Shown here: piece after piece, positions 14,333 to 24,970 of the stretch
Layout: each line of letters begins with the position of its first letter
How positions within the stretch are numbered: the first letter of the stretch is position 1
Source of the DNA: Nocardia cyriacigeorgica
GTDB taxonomy: Bacteria > Actinomycetota > Actinomycetes > Mycobacteriales > Mycobacteriaceae
Direction of reading: 5' to 3'
DNA: 64,000 nt
Assembly: GCF_010868145.1 (NCBI RefSeq)
Contig: NZ_JAAGUY010000004.1
Span: forward strand, 200,299-264,298
The notes under the pieces: generated by a model
What the model saw: only the letters and a program-made list of their open reading frames with translations
Database searches by the model: none
What the model was told of the DNA's origin: nothing
Translations under genes and position numbers: made by a program

Positions 14333-16933
14333 TCAGGCCGGCGTCTCACCACGCAACAATGCCGCGAGCGATTCCCTATCTGTCACATCCATTTTGATGC
14401 AGGCCCGGTAGAGATGGCCCTCCACAGTACGAACGGAAACCGTGAGCCGGTCGGCGATTTGGCGATTCGACAAACCCGCCGCGACCAGATTCGCGATCTC
14501 GCGTTCGCGCGCAGTGAGTGGAAGCGGTTGCGCCGCTTGCCGAAGCGCTGGCGTGCTCGCACCACCGCAGGCCGCGGCGAGCCGGTTGGCGGCAGCGGCC
14601 GATTCCAGCAGACGACGCCGATCGCCCGCACGTTCGTGGGCCGAGGCAGCTTGCGCAGCGGCGTCGGCTGCCGAGAGCATCGCGCCGATGCGCTCGAATT
14701 CAGCTGCGGCAGTGTCGAGTCCGGGACCATCGTGCGCGGAGAGGGCGACTGCGTGACGGGCTTGCACCTGCACCAGATCACCGTCGACCTTGGCGGCCAG
14801 ATCGGCGAGCCTGCCCGCGACCGAATGTTCACCGAACCGCGCCGCGGTGTGCAGCGCCATGGCTTCGATCGCGTGCTGATGCGAACGGGCGGCGGCATCG
14901 GCGGCGCCCATCGCGAGCCGGATGGCAGGGGTCATCGTCCCCTCGGCACCGGCCAGCCAGGCCTTGACGATCTCGAGCTGAGGTTCGTACACCGCACTGT
15001 GCCTGCCACCGCGTTCGGTCGCGCCCGCGATGGCCTCGGCGGCGTCGGTGGACCGGCCGAGCGCCGAATACGCCTCGGCCAGCCGCAATCGCGCCGGGAA
15101 CATCCAGGCCGCGGCGCCTTCGGTACTCAGGGCGGCCAGCGCCTGCTCCAGATTGTCGATACCGTCCGGGAACCGGCCCTGCGCCACGTCGACGGTGCCC
15201 TGCAGGATCTTCGACATTCCCCAGGCCAGGTACTGGCCTGGCGCCGAGTAGCCGAAATAGGCGGTGGCGCACCGGCGCGCACCGTCCAGATCGCCGGTGA
15301 AGGTCAAGGCGAGCACTTCGGCGTGGGTGGACATGAACCGGTTCAGCCCATCGATATGCGATTCGACCTCGTGCCCGCGCGCCGCGTATTGGCGCGCGGC
15401 CTCGCCGCGGCCCATCAGCGCCAATGCCAAACCGCCACCGAAGGACGCCCACCACACCGCCCACGGCGGCGCGTCGTCGGTGTTCATCACGGTTTCGGCG
15501 TCGTCGAAGGCGTCGTCGATGCGGTTCTCGTTGACCGCGCAGGCGGAAGCGAGTCCGGTCAGAATGGCCGCGATCTTCGGATGACGCACCTTCGAACGCA
15601 CCAGCCCGAGCACGGCATCGGCACGGTCGGCATCGCCCATGGCCCACAGCAGATTCGAGACCCGTGTGCTGCCCCAGCGTGCCAGCTGCACCTCATTGAG
15701 CTGGTCGGGATCGAAACTGGCCAGTGTGCGTTCGGCCTCGATCCGGTGGCCCTGCCACAGCAGTGCCCTTGCCAGCAGGTCCGCTGATTCCACCCCGCCG
15801 CGACGTTCGACTGCCGCGCGGGCGAACCGTTCGCCGAGCGGCAGATTCGCCAAACCGATCGCATCGGCGGCGGCGGCTTCGAACAATTCGAGATCGGCGG
15901 ACTTGTCACTGTCGAGGGCCAGTTCGGCCAGCCGGATCCGGTCGGCGGCGGAATTGATCCGCCGCTCACTCAACGCCGAATACAGCCGCCCGCGCAGTCG
16001 CCGCGCCGAGGCGATACCGAGCCGTCGCCGGATGACCTCGCCGAACAGCGGATGGTTGTAGCGCACAACGAGTTCGTGGGAGTTCTCCACCACCCGGATG
16101 ACGCCGCGGTTCTCGGCCGCCTCCACCGCCTCCTCGCCGGCGAGCTCGGCCATCACCTCGAGGTCGATGGGCTCGCAGAAGGTGAGCAGCTCCAGCACCC
16201 GCAGCACGTCCTCGGGTAGCTGCTCGACCCGATCTTCCAGCAGCGCGGCCAGTTCCGAGGTGACCGCGGCCCGTCCGCGCAGCTGCCACACGCCGTTGAC
16301 CTGACGCAGCGAGCCCGCCTCCAGCGCACCCTCCACCAGATGCCGCAGGAACAAAGCGTTGCCGCCGGACGATTCCCACATCAGGTTCGCGGTGAATCCC
16401 TCCAGCTGCCCGCCGAGCATAGACTCCACCAGATCCACGCTCTGCCGCTGGCTGAACGGATTCAGGTCGATACGCAGCAGATGCCCGTCTTTCCACAACG
16501 AGGTCACCGCGTCGGGCACCTGGACCCCGCTGCGCACGGTCGCGACAATCCTGGCCGCCCGGTCGATCGCCAACTGCAGCAGCAGCGTCGCCGACAGTTG
16601 ATCGAGCAGGTGGGCGTCGTCGACGCCGATGATGATCGGCCCGTCGGCCAGCAGTGCCTCCCGCGCGGCCGACATGAACGTCACCGGATCGTGGGCGGTG
16701 TATACCCCGACCATATGGGCGAATACGCCGAGCGGGATGCTGCGCGCCGACTCGGTGCCCGCCACCCAGCGGACGTTGCCGCCCACTGCCGCTGTGGCCT
16801 GTCTGGCGAGCGTGGTCTTGCCTACGCCCGCATCGCCGGTGAGCACCGCACCGACCGGTCCGTCACCGGTGAGCGCTGACCGAATCGCCTCGAATTCGGT
16901 CGCGCGTTCGATCATCGGCCAGTTCCGAGCCAT
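14333..16933 (-). CDS. Large ATP-binding LuxR regulator (LAL type)
   Basis: 866 residues. The Walker A motif GDAGVGKT is at 33-40 and Walker B (IIIGVDDAH) at about 100-108; a long helical-repeat region follows, and the last 60 residues form a LuxR helix-turn-helix (LTAREREIANLVAAGLSNRQ, then SVRTVEGHL). This is the architecture of the MalT/LAL family, ATP-dependent activators whose inducer is usually a small metabolite. The ATG at 16933 has TACAGT ending 6 bases upstream and no ribosome binding site, so the transcript is probably leaderless. The target genes cannot be told; two small genes follow on the same strand. Confidence 0.93.
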   Translation of the reverse strand: MARNWPMIERATEFEAIRSALTGDGPVGAVLTGDAGVGKTTLARQATAAVGGNVRWVAGTESARSIPLGVFAHMVGVYTAHDPVTFMSAAREALLADGPIIIGVDDAHLLDQLSATLLLQLAIDRAARIVATVRSGVQVPDAVTSLWKDGHLLRIDLNPFSQRQSVDLVESMLGGQLEGFTANLMWESSGGNALFLRHLVEGALEAGSLRQVNGVWQLRGRAAVTSELAALLEDRVEQLPEDVLRVLELLTFCEPIDLEVMAELAGEEAVEAAENRGVIRVVENSHELVVRYNHPLFGEVIRRRLGIASARRLRGRLYSALSERRINSAADRIRLAELALDSDKSADLELFEAAAADAIGLANLPLGERFARAAVERRGGVESADLLARALLWQGHRIEAERTLASFDPDQLNEVQLARWGSTRVSNLLWAMGDADRADAVLGLVRSKVRHPKIAAILTGLASACAVNENRIDDAFDDAETVMNTDDAPPWAVWWASFGGGLALALMGRGEAARQYAARGHEVESHIDGLNRFMSTHAEVLALTFTGDLDGARRCATAYFGYSAPGQYLAWGMSKILQGTVDVAQGRFPDGIDNLEQALAALSTEGAAAWMFPARLRLAEAYSALGRSTDAAEAIAGATERGGRHSAVYEPQLEIVKAWLAGAEGTMTPAIRLAMGAADAAARSHQHAIEAMALHTAARFGEHSVAGRLADLAAKVDGDLVQVQARHAVALSAHDGPGLDTAAAEFERIGAMLSAADAAAQAASAHERAGDRRRLLESAAAANRLAAACGGASTPALRQAAQPLPLTAREREIANLVAAGLSNRQIADRLTVSVRTVEGHLYRACIKMDVTDRESLAALLRGETPA

Positions 16934-17100
16934 TTACCTACTGTAGAGCCTCGCCGGGCAGGTCGGCGCCCTACGGCGATCAGTTCACAGTCGACGTCGG
17001 CTCCATCTCGGTAGCCAACTACGTTCGGGCGCACCAGCTCAGCAGGAATGCGCCGCTGAACCCAGCCCTACGCGCCCCATGGCAGTGGTCGGCGAGCCCC

Positions 17101-17160
17101 AAATTTCGAGCGAAGCGAGACCGAGCAGCACAGTCCGCGTGCCGCAGGCGGCGCAAAATT
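17101..17160 (+). repeat. Dispersed intergenic repeat, copy A (3' of purA)
   Basis: About 60 bases directly next to the purA stop codon. It shares a 24-base identical block with copy B (A: 17104-17127; B: 18718-18741) and a second block, TGCCGCAGGC-R-GCGCAAA (A: 17140-17157; B: 18754-18771). Copy A is bounded by AAATTT-like sequence at both ends. Both copies have the same orientation. Confidence 0.8.
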
Positions 17161-18660
<1,500 letters not shown>

Positions 18661-18714
18661 TCATTCGACTCCTTCAGCACATCAGCAACTAGAAACAACG
18701 GCCGGTAACACCCC

Positions 18715-18774
18715 ATTTTTCGAGCGAAGCGAGACCGAGCATCCAGTTCGCGGTGCCGCAGGCAGCGCAAATTA
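18715..18774 (+). repeat. Dispersed intergenic repeat, copy B (5' of purA)
   Basis: Second copy of the repeat described at 17101-17160, in the gap between purA and the divergent Rv0358-like gene. It has a 24-base exact block followed by a degenerate middle and the conserved TGCCGCAGGC-R-GCGCAAA block. A weaker shared motif (AGCT...CAGCAGGA) lies 65-85 bases upstream of each copy, so the duplicated unit may be longer than the core. Confidence 0.8.
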
Positions 18775-18869
18775 GGCACAGCTATGCTGGCAGCGGACGT
18801 CGATCGTCCGAGTGAAGTGGGCTGGACGACCGACGGGAGTCGGCCGGATCGAGGAGGGTGTACGGCAGT

Positions 18870-19529
18870 TTGAGTACCCACGTTCTCCGTTGCGACGGCG
18901 CACCGGTACCGATTGCCCTCGCTTCCCAGCCGACCACCCACACCGACGCCATCCCCGATACCGGCGAGATCGATGAGCTGCTTCCGGTACTCGCCGCCGA
19001 CAGCCTGCCCCGGTTGATCGTGCTCGGTGACGATGCCGCGCTGGCCGCGGTACTCACCCACCTGATGCGCACCGAACGACTGAACGTGGAGATCGGCTAC
19101 GTTCCGGTCGACAAGACCTACGGCTCACGCGCCTACGAGACCGGCACCGGCAATGCCGCCGCGCGACGCGCGTTGGAGGGGCGCGCCACCGAGGTGCCAC
19201 TGATCCGCGACGACACCGGAACAGTGTTGGTCGGGCGTGCCACGCTGATCGGCGCCGAGGGCGACAAGCTCGAGGGCGAGGCCTACGTCGACGACACCCA
19301 GTTGTTCTCCGGCAAGGTCGCGTCCATGATCGTCTCGCCGACACTGGACATGCCCGGCGTGCGCGCCACTGTCCAACGCGGAGTGCGTAAACGACGATGG
19401 GTCAGTGGACGTGCCGCTCAGCTCGGCACACCGGGCGCACGGGTCACCCGCGACGGCATCGACAGCGAGCGCATCGTGCCCCGATCCACCTTCTACCGTC
19501 ATCACGAGCCCTGGCTGCTGGTCCGATGA
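18870..19529 (+). CDS. Conserved protein of the Rv0358 type
   Basis: 219 residues, no signal peptide or transmembrane segment. The stretch LIVLGDDAALAAVLTHLM followed by VEIGYVPVD loosely recalls the glycine-rich GGDGT loop region of diacylglycerol/NAD-kinase-like folds, but with a degenerate motif, so an enzymatic role is only a guess. The TTG at 18870 has GGAGGG 11 bases upstream; the in-frame GTG at 18858 overlaps that ribosome binding site and is less likely. The last codon overlaps the next gene (ATGA), so it is translationally coupled to the metalloprotease. Position next to purA matches M. tuberculosis Rv0358. Confidence 0.8.
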   Translation: MSTHVLRCDGAPVPIALASQPTTHTDAIPDTGEIDELLPVLAADSLPRLIVLGDDAALAAVLTHLMRTERLNVEIGYVPVDKTYGSRAYETGTGNAAARRALEGRATEVPLIRDDTGTVLVGRATLIGAEGDKLEGEAYVDDTQLFSGKVASMIVSPTLDMPGVRATVQRGVRKRRWVSGRAAQLGTPGARVTRDGIDSERIVPRSTFYRHHEPWLLVR

Positions 19530-20305
19530 GCTTTCCCGCCAAGGCCAGGCGCACCGGTGCGGTGCGGCCGAGCCCGATCTTCCTGCTCGTCGTGGTGATC
19601 GCGGTGGCGGGCGGTGCACTGGCCTGGGACGCCGATCTGGAGTCGGTGCGGGCCAAGGCCGGAGTCTTCCTGCTTGTGGTGTTCGGCTGGATAGTCAGCC
19701 TGTGCCTGCACGAGTTCGCGCATGCGTATGTGGCGTGGCGGGCCGGAGACCGTGAGGTCGAGTTGCGCGGGTATCTCACGCTGAATCCGTTGAAGTACAG
19801 CCATCCGCTGCTGTCGATCGTGTTACCGATCGTATTCATCGCACTGGGGGGTATCGGTCTGCCCGGCGGCGCGGTCTATGTGCATGCGCACAACTTCTCC
19901 ACCCGGATCCAGCGGATCATCAGCGGAGCTGGTCCTGCGGTGAATGTGGTGGGCGCGGCACTGCTGCTGATCATCGTGCGGCTGTTCGGCAGCGCCGAGG
20001 AACATGCCGCGTTCTGGTTCGGGCTGAGCTTCCTGGCATTTCTTCAGGTGACGGCCGCGTTGCTGAATCTGCTGCCCATCCCTGGCCTGGACGGGTACGG
20101 GATCTTGGAGCCGTCGCTGAGCTACCAGACGCGGCGCGCGCTCGATCAGTTCAAGCCGTTCGGCATGCTGATCCTGTTCGCGCTGCTGTTCACCCCCGCG
20201 ATCAACCAGGTGTTCTTCGATGCGGTGTACGCCCTGTACGACCTGTCGGGTGTGCCGTCGGAGTGGTCGCGCTGGGGCGGTTACCTCACCCGGTTCTGGA
20301 CCTGA
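19526..20305 (+). CDS. Site-2-protease-like M50 membrane metallopeptidase
   Basis: 259 residues, about five or six transmembrane helices. The zinc motif HEFAH is at 62-66 and the third ligand is Asp189 in PIPGLDGYGI, so the active site looks intact. No PDZ domain is present, unlike Rip1/RseP. Such short M50 proteins may cleave membrane-anchored regulators, but no substrate is known. It overlaps the preceding gene by 4 bases, and this pair corresponds to Rv0358-Rv0359 of M. tuberculosis, which hints at a functional link. Confidence 0.92.
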   Translation: MSFPAKARRTGAVRPSPIFLLVVVIAVAGGALAWDADLESVRAKAGVFLLVVFGWIVSLCLHEFAHAYVAWRAGDREVELRGYLTLNPLKYSHPLLSIVLPIVFIALGGIGLPGGAVYVHAHNFSTRIQRIISGAGPAVNVVGAALLLIIVRLFGSAEEHAAFWFGLSFLAFLQVTAALLNLLPIPGLDGYGILEPSLSYQTRRALDQFKPFGMLILFALLFTPAINQVFFDAVYALYDLSGVPSEWSRWGGYLTRFWT

Positions 20306-20618
20306 CGGCAGAACTCAGGGCCGCCCGGTCGATGGACCGGACGACCCTGGTCTTCGCCCCGCAGCGCGGCCCCAGCCCGCCGGCCACCACACCAACATGG
20401 GCCGGCAGGCGTCGCGCTGTGCGGCGAAGTGTGTGACCGCACCACCCCTCGTCGGCTCGGTCGGTTTTCACGGTAGGGATCGGTGGGCAGCATCGCCTGA
20501 GTAGCGGACTACGCGAAGATCAGGGCCACGCCGCCGCACGGGGCGCTCAGGCACTCAGCAGGGCTCAGACAACCGCGGAGCGAGTCGAGTAGTCCTCACG
20601 GCAAGGCCGCAGTCGAAG
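20306..20618. other. Intergenic gap between convergent genes, no gene seen
   Basis: About 310 bases between the M50 protease gene and the FUSC gene, which converge. Short frames are open here but have skewed composition, no ribosome binding sites and no recognisable protein features. I see no strong hairpin and no RNA gene. Confidence 0.5.
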
Positions 20619-21722
20619 TCAGTCCTCGGGCCGCACATACGGATTCGGCACCGTCGGCGGGAGCAGCGCGATTGCGGAGATGCGCTGCATACCGCAGACC
20701 TGCATCAGATCGACGACCGTCGAGCGCACCTGGGCGAAGACCACATGGGCCGAAAGACCGGCACCGGAAACGAGTTCGGGACGCGCACCCTTGGCCACCG
20801 AACGCAACACCCGTGCGGCCTCGGCCCGATCCGGCTGCTGGCCCGGGTCGGCGAGCATCATCCGGCGCACCACGTCGATCGCGCGACCCAGGCCCTCCAC
20901 CTCGTCGATCAGGCGCGGATCGAGGATCTCGTCGTCACGGACCAGGGTCAGACCGCGCCGTAGCAGCACACGGGTATTACGGACGGCGTTGTCGAGCGGA
21001 TCGGCGGTGGCGCGGATGCGTTCGAGACGGTTGCGCGAGTTCCAGTACAGCGGTGAGATCCGGCTGATCTCACGTCCGCCTTCGAGGGTTTTGCGCAGCG
21101 AATCCAGCTGCGCTTGGGTGGCGCGGACCGCGCTCAGCGCGTTGTGCACCTTGTCGGCGTCCTGCTCCAACAGGCCTTCGGCACCGTCGATCAGGGATTT
21201 ACCCATCACACCGAGGATCTCCCCCGCCTGCTCTCGCGCCCGGCGCACCGGATGCAACGGGATCGCGGCGACGACGACCACGCCGACGAGGCCGCCGACC
21301 AGCGCATCGATCATCCGAGAGAACCCGCCACCCGCCGTGGGCGGCAACAGGGTCGCGACCAGCACGGCCGAACCGGCCGCCTGCATGGCGATGATGGTGC
21401 CGCCGTCGAGGAATACCGCCAGACTCATGGCAACGGCGACGACCAGCGCGATCTGCCAGATACCGGTTCCGGCCTGGGAGATGAACAGGTCACCGATGCC
21501 GATGCCGACCGCGACACCGACCACCAGCTCCACCGAACGACGCAGCCGCGCGCCGAAGGAGATACCGATCGACACGACGGCCGCCGTCGGCGCGAAGAAC
21601 GGCAGAGCGTGACCGATGACGTTGTGCGCGATGAACCAAGCAAGGGCGGCGCCGACCGCGCACTGCAGGATGGGCAGCGCGGACAGGCGCAGCCGGGTCC
21701 AGGAACTGCGCAGCCGGTCCAT
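20619..21722 (-). CDS. FUSC family integral membrane protein
   Basis: About 367 residues. Six closely spaced hydrophobic segments fill the first half (for example PILQCAVGAALAWFIAHNVI), followed by a long helical cytoplasmic domain. This matches the FUSC (aromatic acid exporter/fusaric acid resistance-like) fold. The substrate is unknown. The ATG at 21722 is tentative: the frame stays open upstream through a short acidic stretch up to the stop of the preceding DUF3151 gene, and a TTG in that stretch could be used. Both genes are on the same strand and probably one operon. Confidence 0.85.
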   Translation of the reverse strand: MDRLRSSWTRLRLSALPILQCAVGAALAWFIAHNVIGHALPFFAPTAAVVSIGISFGARLRRSVELVVGVAVGIGIGDLFISQAGTGIWQIALVVAVAMSLAVFLDGGTIIAMQAAGSAVLVATLLPPTAGGGFSRMIDALVGGLVGVVVVAAIPLHPVRRAREQAGEILGVMGKSLIDGAEGLLEQDADKVHNALSAVRATQAQLDSLRKTLEGGREISRISPLYWNSRNRLERIRATADPLDNAVRNTRVLLRRGLTLVRDDEILDPRLIDEVEGLGRAIDVVRRMMLADPGQQPDRAEAARVLRSVAKGARPELVSGAGLSAHVVFAQVRSTVVDLMQVCGMQRISAIALLPPTVPNPYVRPED

Positions 21723-21801
21723 GCCACCGGCCCGTGCGAGGGCGACGCGGGAGGTCGGGTCGATCAACTCGGGATCTGTTTCGTCGAGGGCCGGTGTCGG
21801 A

Positions 21802-22245
21802 TCAGTCCAGACCGAGTTCCGCGGCGGCGCGCGGATCGCAGTCCTCGAGCAGATCGAGGCAGCGGGCATATTCGTCGGTTTCACCGATGGCGCGCGCGGC
21901 CTTGGCGAGCGCACCAACACTGCGCAGGAAGCCCTGGTTGGGTTCATGGCTCCACGGCACCGGGCCGAAACCCTTCCAGCCGTTGCGGCGCAGCAGGTCG
22001 AGACCGCGGTGGTAGCCGGTGCGGGCGAAGGCGTAGGCGGCCACGACATCGTGGTTGACGGTCTCCCCGGCCGCTTCCGCACGCTCGAGCGCGGCTTCGG
22101 CCAGATGCGCCCAGGCGATCGAGGCGGCCGGATGATCGGCCGCAACCTGCACCGGATCGGCCTTGGCGAGGAGCGCGTCCTCGGCATCGGGGATTTCCGG
22201 CAGCAGTACCGGTTGCGGGCCGAGCAGATCACCGAACGAGGTCAT
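21802..22245 (-). CDS. DUF3151 family protein
   Basis: 147 residues, soluble and alpha-helical, with TPR-like features (AWAHLAEAALERAEAAGE, then AYAFARTGYHRGLDLLRRNG). It corresponds to Rv0360c of M. tuberculosis, a conserved protein of unknown function, and lies in the same position relative to the Rv0361-like gene, from which it diverges. ATG at 22245 and ATG at 22254 are both possible; neither has a clear ribosome binding site. Confidence 0.85.
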   Translation of the reverse strand: MTSFGDLLGPQPVLLPEIPDAEDALLAKADPVQVAADHPAASIAWAHLAEAALERAEAAGETVNHDVVAAYAFARTGYHRGLDLLRRNGWKGFGPVPWSHEPNQGFLRSVGALAKAARAIGETDEYARCLDLLEDCDPRAAAELGLD

Positions 22246-22436
22246 GCGCTTCATTGTGCACGCCGGACCGGCGGCCGGCAGCGGCACCACCGTGTGGCAG
22301 CGAGCAAGCGGAGCGAGCTGCCCGCACGCGATGGTGGTAACGCGGGGATTTCGGACGCGACATGACATACCGACGGACACCGCGCCCATTAGGCTGGCCG
22401 TCGAGTTCACAATGTTCCGCTGAGCGAGGGGTAGTG

Positions 22437-24854
22437 GTGTCCGACCCGAACGACGACAAGAATCCGGTGCGCAAACCCGCCGACGCCCGCAAGACGGACG
22501 GACCGGCCGCACCGCCCACCTCTGCCGCCGACGGGACAAGCCCCACCTCGCCGACCGCATCCGGCGCCGACGCCGACGCCCCGACCAAGGCGTTCACCCG
22601 GATCTCCGCCGCTGATCCGGCAGACCGCGCCGCATCGACCGACGCCGACCCGGGTGCCGGCACCGGCGACTCGACGACGCAGGCCGCCGACGAGCCCGCC
22701 CCAACCGACGAGTCCGGCGACCCCGATGCGGAAACGGCCGAGATCTCCCGGGACCGGGTCGCGGAACGCGCCGCACAGCCGTCCCCCAGCGCCGACGCCA
22801 AGGGCGCAGCCCCCCTCGGAACCAGCTCCCCCGCGGCCGACCCGGCCGGGTCCGGCAGCGACGAATCCGACACCGCAGACTCGACCACGGGCCCCACTGC
22901 AACGTCACCTTCCGAGGCCGAAGCGAATTCACCGGCGCCACAGTCCGATCCGCGGGAAACCGCCGACTCCGACGCCAGGACCGAGGCGATCCCAGCTCCG
23001 AGCAAGTCCACGAAGCCTTCCCCTGCGAAGGCCCCGGCTGCTGCTGCAGGCGCCGCCGACACGGATAGAGCCGAGCAGCAGGCCGCGGAACGCAGTACAT
23101 CCAGCACGGCCGATCCGTCAGCCGATGCACCCGCGCGAGCAACCGGGACCGCCGATCAGGCGACTGCCGAGCCCGGCGGCGAACAGCCGCATGAGGGCAA
23201 CGCCGACGCGGCGACGGTCGCCATGCGGCGCGTCGATCCCGCAGGCAAAGCCGGGTCCGGTGGGCCAGGCACGAAGGCTGCGGCCGAGTCGAACACCACC
23301 GCGAGCGCCGCGGCTACGGGCGCAGCAGCAGCGAAGGCTGCGGGAGCAGGCGATAAAGCTCCGACGCAGCCAGACGACGCGCAGCCCACAGGTGTATCCG
23401 ATGCCGACGAACCTGCGGCCGCGTCGAAGGGCGGTTCCGCCGCGGGTTCGAGCCGCGCCACGAGCTCCGTGGCTGCGGGTGCCGCTGGTGCGGGTGCGGC
23501 TGGTGCGGCAGCAGCCAAGACGGCGGGAGCGGGCGACAAGGTTGCCGGGAAGCCGGGCGACGCCACGGGAACGGGCAACGCTCGAGTCGGCGAGGCACAC
23601 GGTGCGGATGATGCGCACAATGCCGACGAATCCGCAGCGGCGGACGGGAAGTCCACCGACGGCGATAAGCCAGTAACCGCAGATGGCGCACCCACCGCGT
23701 CCCACGATGGCGCCGAGGCGACCGAGGGCAGCGCTCCCGCAGACCCCGGGGGCGACGCGAAGACGGTGAAGATGCGGGCCGTGCCGAATCCGGCCGATGC
23801 CCAGACGGTCGCCATTCCGGTGCAGCGGCCCGGCGGGACCGATCGGGTGTCCGGTGGGGGCGCGCGGCAGCCGCTCAGCAAGCCGCCGAGCACTCCGCGG
23901 CCTGCCGCAGGGCCTAAGCAGGCAGGCACGCATGGGCCGTCGGGGCCCGAGCACGGCGCCACACCGCCGCAGAGCAAGTCGCAGCGGCCGCAACCCGGCG
24001 GGCCCCAGCAAGGCGGCCCGCAGCACGGTCCCCAGAAGGGCGGGCCCCAGCAAGGCGGCATCCCTCAGCGGGGCCGGTCCGAGCAGGGTGGTAACCAGCC
24101 CGGCGCATCCGAACAAGGCGGCCCCCAGCAGCGCGGACCGCAGTCGGGCGGGCCCCAGCAGCGCGGCCCTCAACCGCACGGCGGTACCCAACAGCCGGGT
24201 TCGGCCCCTTCGCAGCAGGGCGACGCGCAGCAGCCCGGCCTCGACAATGGCCACGCACCTCGCCCCGGCAGCGCCCCTTCACCTGCGGATATGCAACCGA
24301 CGACACCCGCGCAATCGCTGGCAGGCTCCCATCCCCCGCAGCCGCGAGCGGTGGCTCAGCCGCAGCGCGTGCAGCCTGCACCGGCGGCCGAGCCGCAGCC
24401 GCAGACAGCCGGCGGCCGGTCGAATCGGTGGCTGCTCACCGTGGGTGCAGCGGTGGTGCTGATCGTCGGGCTCATCGCGGTGGTGCTGGTCGCGGTGGTG
24501 GGTTCGGGCGATGATTCCCCCGAGGCGCAGATCCGCAATGCCATCGGCAGCTACACCGGGGCACTGGAGGACGGCGATCTGGAGACGCTGAGGTCCAGCA
24601 CCTGCGGTTCGTTGCACGAGTTCTACCAGGGCATTCCCGATGATCAGTTCGCCGGTGTGCACCAGCAGTCGGTGGACCAGGGTGACATTCCGGTGATCGA
24701 GAACATCCAGGCGATCCGGATCACCGACAACACCGCCATCGCCCAGGCGACCGTCTATACGACGTCGGATCCGGCGCGTTCGGCCCGGACCTTCGATCTG
24801 CAGCACACCCCGGACGGCTGGAAGGTCTGTGACCCACCGGACAGCATGCCGTAA
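22437..24854 (+). CDS. Large disordered membrane protein of the Rv0361 type
   Basis: 805 residues. The first 660 or so are low-complexity (Ala, Pro, Ser, Thr, Asp, Glu), and from about 500 to 620 they turn into imperfect GGPQQ/Q-rich repeats. A single transmembrane helix (about 667-690) and a small extracytoplasmic domain with two Cys (STCGSLHEFYQG, GWKVCDPPD) follow. The M. tuberculosis counterpart is much shorter, so the cytoplasmic part is expanded here. The sequence D-A-x-T-x-x-hydrophobic occurs six times (residues 47-53, 97-103, 179-185, 257-263, 440-446, 454-460), fitting kinase/FHA sites. GTG at 22437 has GAGGGG upstream. No enzyme fold is seen. Confidence 0.88.
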   Translation: MSDPNDDKNPVRKPADARKTDGPAAPPTSAADGTSPTSPTASGADADAPTKAFTRISAADPADRAASTDADPGAGTGDSTTQAADEPAPTDESGDPDAETAEISRDRVAERAAQPSPSADAKGAAPLGTSSPAADPAGSGSDESDTADSTTGPTATSPSEAEANSPAPQSDPRETADSDARTEAIPAPSKSTKPSPAKAPAAAAGAADTDRAEQQAAERSTSSTADPSADAPARATGTADQATAEPGGEQPHEGNADAATVAMRRVDPAGKAGSGGPGTKAAAESNTTASAAATGAAAAKAAGAGDKAPTQPDDAQPTGVSDADEPAAASKGGSAAGSSRATSSVAAGAAGAGAAGAAAAKTAGAGDKVAGKPGDATGTGNARVGEAHGADDAHNADESAAADGKSTDGDKPVTADGAPTASHDGAEATEGSAPADPGGDAKTVKMRAVPNPADAQTVAIPVQRPGGTDRVSGGGARQPLSKPPSTPRPAAGPKQAGTHGPSGPEHGATPPQSKSQRPQPGGPQQGGPQHGPQKGGPQQGGIPQRGRSEQGGNQPGASEQGGPQQRGPQSGGPQQRGPQPHGGTQQPGSAPSQQGDAQQPGLDNGHAPRPGSAPSPADMQPTTPAQSLAGSHPPQPRAVAQPQRVQPAPAAEPQPQTAGGRSNRWLLTVGAAVVLIVGLIAVVLVAVVGSGDDSPEAQIRNAIGSYTGALEDGDLETLRSSTCGSLHEFYQGIPDDQFAGVHQQSVDQGDIPVIENIQAIRITDNTAIAQATVYTTSDPARSARTFDLQHTPDGWKVCDPPDSMP

Positions 24855-24970
24855 CGATGCGGCACCGATGAGGCAGCGGCCGGTATCGAAGGTCACAGTT
24901 GCCCCTTCCTAGCTGGTCGCTGGTCCGAATCGCCAGTAGCATGGCCCGGATCATGGGCAGGGAACAATCG

